DNA of 64,000 bases from CAYGZQ01 sp964354375 [NCBI: uncultured Planctomycetota bacterium] (lineage in GTDB: Bacteria; JAJVIF01; JAPKYR01). How positions within the stretch are numbered: position 1 is the stretch's first letter; the number at the start of each line of letters is the position of its first letter. The notes under the pieces were generated by a model, which was given only the letters and a program-made list of their open reading frames with translations, searched no databases and was not told the origin of the DNA. Position numbers and translations under genes: made by a program. The stretch covers positions 11,984 through 75,983 of the forward strand of contig CAYGZQ010000013.1 of NCBI GenBank assembly GCA_964354375.1, in the 5' to 3' direction. Positions 60,139 through 64,000 of this stretch are shown piece after piece.

Positions 60139-61461
60139 ATGTCGACGTTAGGTAGGCAGTACGTCCTTGTGTTGGCTGGAGCGATGGTCCTTATGGGAGG
60201 TCTTTCCTGCGCTTCCGTCTCACTCCCGCCTGCACGTAACCCCGCCTTTGTCTATTCCGAGAAGGAGCGGGATCTCGATCCGTCTGTGAGCCAGGAGCAG
60301 ACCGCCCAGCTTGTGGAGGGGAACACGAAATTCGCCTGCGAGCTGTATCAGCAGCTGATCGAACCGGAGCCGAACCTGGTTTTCTCGCCATACGGCATTT
60401 CGGTTGCCCTCGCGATGGCGTACGCGGGCGCGCAGGGCCAAACCAAAACCGAGATGGCGAACGTCCTCCATTTCACGTTGCCCGATGCCCAGCTTCACGC
60501 CGCAATCAACAAGTTAACCCTGCAGCTTGCAGGTCCCGAGGAGAGTCCGGAGGGTTTCTGGAGGCCATATACCCTGAATGTTGCGAACTCCCTTTGGATG
60601 GACCAGAAATATACGATTAATCCTGACTTTCTCGACACGATAGGCGCGAACTACGGCGCCGGTGTGGGCATGGCGGATTTCGTAAGGAATCCGTCCTGGA
60701 GCGCAGGGACTATGAACGGTTGGATCAGCGAGGCCACCGAGGGCAGGATCACAAACATGGTGGACCCGCAGATGCTGAAGGATCTGGTCCTTCTCATCGT
60801 CAACGCGATCTATTTCAAGGCCGAATGGCAGGAGCAATTCGACAAGGCGTCCACCCAGGAAGAGCCGTTTCACTTGTTGTGGGGTACCGATGTAACCGTG
60901 CCGATGATGAAGATTACGCATTCCTTTAGCTACAGCGAAGGAGACGGCTGGCAGGCGGTGTCGCTTCCGTACAAGGAGTGGGAGATCTCGATGACGGTGA
61001 TCCTCCCGACGTCCGATAAATTCACGGCATTTGAGGGCAGTCTGGATGAGACCGTGCTTAAGAGTATCCACGACGGGATGGAAACGAGGACTGTGATTCT
61101 CTCGCTACCCAGGTTCGAGTTTGACACCGACTTGAAACTGGCGGAAACACTGAAGGCGATGGGCATGGAGAGTGCCTTCGAGTCCGGGTTCGAGCCGATG
61201 GTCGTCAATCCGCCTGACAGTATTTTCATCAGTGATGTCCTTCACCGGGCGTTTGTGTCGGTTGATGAGGAAGGCACCGAGGCTGCCGCTGCAACGGTGG
61301 TTCCTGTGGCGCCCGGGGCTGCTTTCGAGCCTGAGCAGGAAAAGCCCCCCGTGGAATTCAAGGCGGACCATCCGTTCATTTTCCTCATCATGGACCAAAG
61401 CACGAAGTCGGTACTTTTCATGGGACGCGTGATGGATCCGACCGACATGGGAGGAATATGA
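60139..61461 (+). CDS. Serpin lipoprotein 3 (diverged, Pro/Gly/Ala reactive loop)
   Basis: Encodes 440 residues; lipobox Met-Gly-Gly-Leu-Ser before the Cys at residue 25. The same serpin core as the other two but clearly older in divergence. Landmarks: NLVFSPYGISVALAMAYAGA, hinge GTEAAAAT, signature HPFIFLIMDQST and LFMGRVMDP. The loop is two residues longer and reads VVPVAPGAAFEPEQEK; by simple count P1 is Gly, with Ala at P1', but the extra length makes P1 uncertain. AAAGGAGG precedes ATG 60139. Its stop overlaps the start of the lipid-kinase-like gene (ATGA), so the four genes are likely one operon. Confidence 0.9.
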   Translation: MSTLGRQYVLVLAGAMVLMGGLSCASVSLPPARNPAFVYSEKERDLDPSVSQEQTAQLVEGNTKFACELYQQLIEPEPNLVFSPYGISVALAMAYAGAQGQTKTEMANVLHFTLPDAQLHAAINKLTLQLAGPEESPEGFWRPYTLNVANSLWMDQKYTINPDFLDTIGANYGAGVGMADFVRNPSWSAGTMNGWISEATEGRITNMVDPQMLKDLVLLIVNAIYFKAEWQEQFDKASTQEEPFHLLWGTDVTVPMMKITHSFSYSEGDGWQAVSLPYKEWEISMTVILPTSDKFTAFEGSLDETVLKSIHDGMETRTVILSLPRFEFDTDLKLAETLKAMGMESAFESGFEPMVVNPPDSIFISDVLHRAFVSVDEEGTEAAAATVVPVAPGAAFEPEQEKPPVEFKADHPFIFLIMDQSTKSVLFMGRVMDPTDMGGI

Positions 61462-62402
61462 GAGCGCTCTTTCTGGTTAATCCGCTGGCAGGGGGCCGAG
61501 GCAACCGCAGGGCTGTGGAGACCGCCCTTGCGCGATTCGACTCAGCCGGCTGGAATACCACCACGGTGAGAACCGTCACGCCCCAGCATGCGGGCGAGCT
61601 GATAGAAAGCGCTCACGGGGAAGGTTACGATCTCCTGATTGTTGCCGGGGGAGACGGGACCATACATCGCGCAGTGCAGCACCTGCCTCTCGGGTCGTAC
61701 GAGGAACCCTCGAAGCTCCCGTTCGCGATCTTCCCCCTGGGCAGCGGGAACGATTTTTTTCGAGGCACCGGCGCGCCGCGAGATCACGAGGGAGCCGCCG
61801 AGAACATCATTCATGGTCGAGCGGTGCCGGTCGACATCGGCGTGTGCGAGCCCATAAGCGAGTCCGGGGAGCCGAGAGCGGAGGAGTCGGTTCGGTTTAT
61901 CAATACGGCGGGCGTCGGGATGGACTCGCAGACCCTCGCGACAAGGGAGAGGGCGCCGGCACGTCTGTCAGCAAGATACGAGCTTCTTTTCCTGATGACC
62001 CTGATGCGGTTGTATCCCCTCCGAGTGAGCATGAAGAGCGACGATTGGGCCCTCGACGTGGATGCCTACTGGATTCTTTGCTGCAACAACGGATTTATCG
62101 GGTCCGGCATGCGCGTGGCTCCGGACGCGAAAATCAACGACGGGCTGTTTGACGTGCTGATCATCGAGAAGATGTCGAAATGGAAGTTCATCGCGAATCT
62201 GCCCAGGGTATTCAAGGGGACGCATTTGCAGATGGAAGGCGTCGAGATTCGTCCCGCAAGGACCCTTACGCTGGATTGCGAGCCGAATCAGCGGGTGGCG
62301 ACCGACGGGGACAGGGCGTGCGAGGGTCCGGTGAGGATAAAGATGCTCCCTGGTGCTGTGAGTTTGTGGACGAGCCTTCTTGGAGGGAAAAAGGTCGAGT
62401 AA
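61458..62402 (+). CDS. Diacylglycerol kinase-family lipid kinase
   Basis: Encodes 314 residues, typical of the DAGK_cat/YegS-DgkB family, which phosphorylates diacylglycerol or similar lipids at the membrane. Motifs: FLVNPLAGGRGN at the N-terminus, IVAGGDGTIHRAV (nucleotide-binding GGDGT, about residues 63-68), FPLGSGNDFFRG and RVAPDAKINDGLFDVLIIEK in the C-terminal domain. The ATG overlaps the serpin 3 stop by four bases, so it is translationally coupled to a set of anchored protease inhibitors. This is an odd pairing; a role in lipid supply or modification for lipoproteins is conceivable but unproven. Confidence 0.9.
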   Translation: MRALFLVNPLAGGRGNRRAVETALARFDSAGWNTTTVRTVTPQHAGELIESAHGEGYDLLIVAGGDGTIHRAVQHLPLGSYEEPSKLPFAIFPLGSGNDFFRGTGAPRDHEGAAENIIHGRAVPVDIGVCEPISESGEPRAEESVRFINTAGVGMDSQTLATRERAPARLSARYELLFLMTLMRLYPLRVSMKSDDWALDVDAYWILCCNNGFIGSGMRVAPDAKINDGLFDVLIIEKMSKWKFIANLPRVFKGTHLQMEGVEIRPARTLTLDCEPNQRVATDGDRACEGPVRIKMLPGAVSLWTSLLGGKKVE

Positions 62403-62629
62403 GGCGCCGTTCTTGGGGGTGTCTGTTCCTGCCGAAACGCCGGGCTTGTGAACCCCCTGAAACGAGCCCCGGCAGGGTGTGGTTTAGCTGACTTTATAAT
62501 ATGCAAAAAGCAGGTTTGGCGCGTTGCCGGGGCGGCTCCGCTATGATACCATTGTCCCCAGTCTCGATTCCGCAAACAGTTTATCGGTGAGATAAAATCA
62601 CGTTTACCGACTGACTGAAAGGTGCAGAA

Positions 62630-64000
62630 ATGAATCGGCTTCATCTCTTTTCGGCCGTATTAGTTGTGCTGTGCGTAACCTTGCTTCTGGGATGCGGCGG
62701 CGGAACGTCGCCCGTATCTCCGGGTCAGGACCTGACCCAGGGTGCAGCCAATCCCCCGGATATTCAGATCCCCCAGGTCCAGAGTGCCGGGGAAGCTCCC
62801 GGCTTGACCGCTCAGGAAGCCCAGGAGCCGCGGTTCCGTAAGGATCGGATGCTGTTCGGTATCTGGGATATCTCCATCGATCCGGAGACGCGCGAAGTGT
62901 CCATCGTCCCGAACCGATCCCTGACGATGCATGTGGATGTCACCAAAATGGTGACCCCACCCAACTGCACCACCTGTCTGGGCATCAAGGTCCTGAACGT
63001 GGACATGGTGACTCACATTTTCTCCATCCAGGTGAGCCTGAAAAACCCGACGGCGAAAATAACCGGCTACGATGTTCGCGGCACGCTCCTTTTCCCCGAG
63101 GGCGATAATCGGGAACTGGTGAATGCAGACAGCTACACGAGGATATTCGCGGGCGATGTAAAAAGCCCCTTCAAGGCTTTTGCCAAGACCCAGCCCCAGC
63201 GGCAATTCCTTCCGCAGGCCGTGCATTACGAGGAGTACGACATCCTGTTCCCGCCGCCCGCCAACCTGAATGTGAGCTACGTGGTCGATGCGAGCTGGCC
63301 CGGGAACCAGGAGGAGCCTTATCAGATCGACAATGTCTATATGGACGGTGGAATTAACGAGTGCAACAGCGCGGAGGGGTGGCTGTATGCGGATGTCTAC
63401 GACTGGCAGGGCAACGTCAACGGCATGAAGCTGGACCTGACCGCCCTGGGCGGCGGTGTGGTCGATATGCAGCATGTCCTCAACAAGACCTATCGCTACT
63501 ATCTCAATAACGGATGGGGAGTTGCCGCAGGCGAGTACCGTCTGTGGGTCAAGGCTACGAGCGAGTCCACGGACTACGCGCTGTACCAGTTGTACAAGCT
63601 GAATGTGGAGACCTGCTCGAACTGGCCTCCCCTGTGGGATGACACTGTCGGTGTTGTTGAGCTGAAGAGCGTAACGGGCGGCCTGGATGTTATCTACGGC
63701 ACCGCCACCGATACCGATGTGCCCGTGACCTTCAACATCTACTTCTCGGAGGACGAGCCCATCGAGTGGACCACCGCGGGATTCATCAACGATGTGGATG
63801 GTTCGCCGGCGCATCTGAACGGTCTGTCGGACGCAAAGACATACTGGGTGGGGGTCCGCGCGATGGACGGGCTCAGTGCGGAGGAGAAAAACACCATCCA
63901 GATTTCCGGCGTGCCCTCGAATCCTCCGGTCTGGGACAGCACCGTAGGCATCACCGGTGTCACCGCTCTCGACAAGTCGGTGGAAGTCAAGTACGGAACT
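62630..64000 (+). CDS. GFDV-family lipoprotein 10 with FN3-like tail (cut by window edge)
   Basis: At least 457 residues, open to the right edge with no stop. Lipobox Leu-Leu-Leu-Gly before Cys22, followed by GGGTSPVSPG. A Pro/Gln-rich linker leads to the GFDV domain (about residues 73-262): MLFGIWDISI, CTTCLGIK, LKNPTAK then ITGYDVRG, NADSYTRIF, VVDASWPG and VYDWQGN. Behind it are two FN3-like repeats (PPLWDDTVGVV with AKTYWVGVRAMDG, then PPVWDSTVGIT). Closest sister is lipoprotein 5, which shares the G-Y-D-V form and the D-x-Y-T variant. GAAAGG lies 7 bases before ATG 62630. TATAAT at 62495-62500 is a possible promoter element. Confidence 0.82.
   Translation, partial: MNRLHLFSAVLVVLCVTLLLGCGGGTSPVSPGQDLTQGAANPPDIQIPQVQSAGEAPGLTAQEAQEPRFRKDRMLFGIWDISIDPETREVSIVPNRSLTMHVDVTKMVTPPNCTTCLGIKVLNVDMVTHIFSIQVSLKNPTAKITGYDVRGTLLFPEGDNRELVNADSYTRIFAGDVKSPFKAFAKTQPQRQFLPQAVHYEEYDILFPPPANLNVSYVVDASWPGNQEEPYQIDNVYMDGGINECNSAEGWLYADVYDWQGNVNGMKLDLTALGGGVVDMQHVLNKTYRYYLNNGWGVAAGEYRLWVKATSESTDYALYQLYKLNVETCSNWPPLWDDTVGVVELKSVTGGLDVIYGTATDTDVPVTFNIYFSEDEPIEWTTAGFINDVDGSPAHLNGLSDAKTYWVGVRAMDGLSAEEKNTIQISGVPSNPPVWDSTVGITGVTALDKSVEVKYGT

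Overview
The window looks like a chromosomal segment of a diderm (Gram-negative type) bacterium of moderately high GC. It has a TolC-family outer-membrane factor, a small outer-membrane beta-barrel, a PBP1A-type peptidoglycan synthase, an HtrA-type periplasmic protease and about 22 predicted lipoproteins, roughly half of all genes. None of the lipoproteins has Asp directly after the lipobox Cys, so by the E. coli rule they should reach the outer membrane. There are no rRNA genes, CRISPR arrays, transposases or phage genes. I cannot name the phylum; the mix suggests an uncultivated lineage.

Layout. 0-10 kb: beta-barrel, TolC-like factor, then three large lipoproteins in a row. 10-17 kb: a membrane glycosyltransferase, a decayed lipoprotein gene, a small lipoprotein, another large lipoprotein and a methyltransferase. 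17.7-23.5 kb (minus): a large lipoprotein, then a three-gene run (WecA/MraY-like sugar-phosphate transferase, lipoprotein, ATP-grasp enzyme). 23.9-31 kb (plus): three lipoproteins with carboxypeptidase-regulatory-like, phospholipase-D-like and NHL-like parts, then a two-gene lipoprotein module. 31-39 kb: purA, lemA, a zinc-ribbon protein, a large minus-strand lipoprotein, tRNA-Thr(CGT), a membrane protein and a PKD lipoprotein. 39-44 kb: PBP1A and HtrA, divergent, then an unrecognised gene. 44-53 kb: another large lipoprotein, a histidine ammonia-lyase-like enzyme, OsmC, an Ig-like lipoprotein and a second two-gene lipoprotein module. 53-57 kb: a small secreted protein behind a structured leader RNA, a GT4 glycosyltransferase and an M16 peptidase. 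57-64 kb: three tandem serpin lipoproteins translationally coupled to a diacylglycerol-kinase-like gene, then a last large lipoprotein running off the edge.

The main discovery candidate is a family of ten lipoproteins (called here the GFDV family). They share an N-terminal exported domain of roughly 200-280 residues with ordered motifs: [LF]-[WF]-G-x-W near the start, H-P-[FW]-P or similar followed by G-[FY]-D-V-[RKW]-G, N-[AP]-D-[GS]-[YW]-T, Y-x-[VI]-x-A-[ST]-W, and finally [VIL]-[YFWL]-D-W-Q. Behind it sit exchangeable modules: beta-helix, PKD-like, BNR/propeller-like, YVTN-like, FN3-like or nothing. By eye the ten form five sister pairs. A broken eleventh exported gene with a BNR-like tail lies at 12.8 kb.

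Other striking points are the serpin array with different predicted reactive-site residues, long G tracts at expression-critical places in both two-gene modules, several families of palindromic intergenic repeats, and recurrent TGnTATAMT extended -10 promoters. Taken together the region looks devoted to building, displaying and protecting a large set of surface lipoproteins, but the function of the GFDV domain is unknown.
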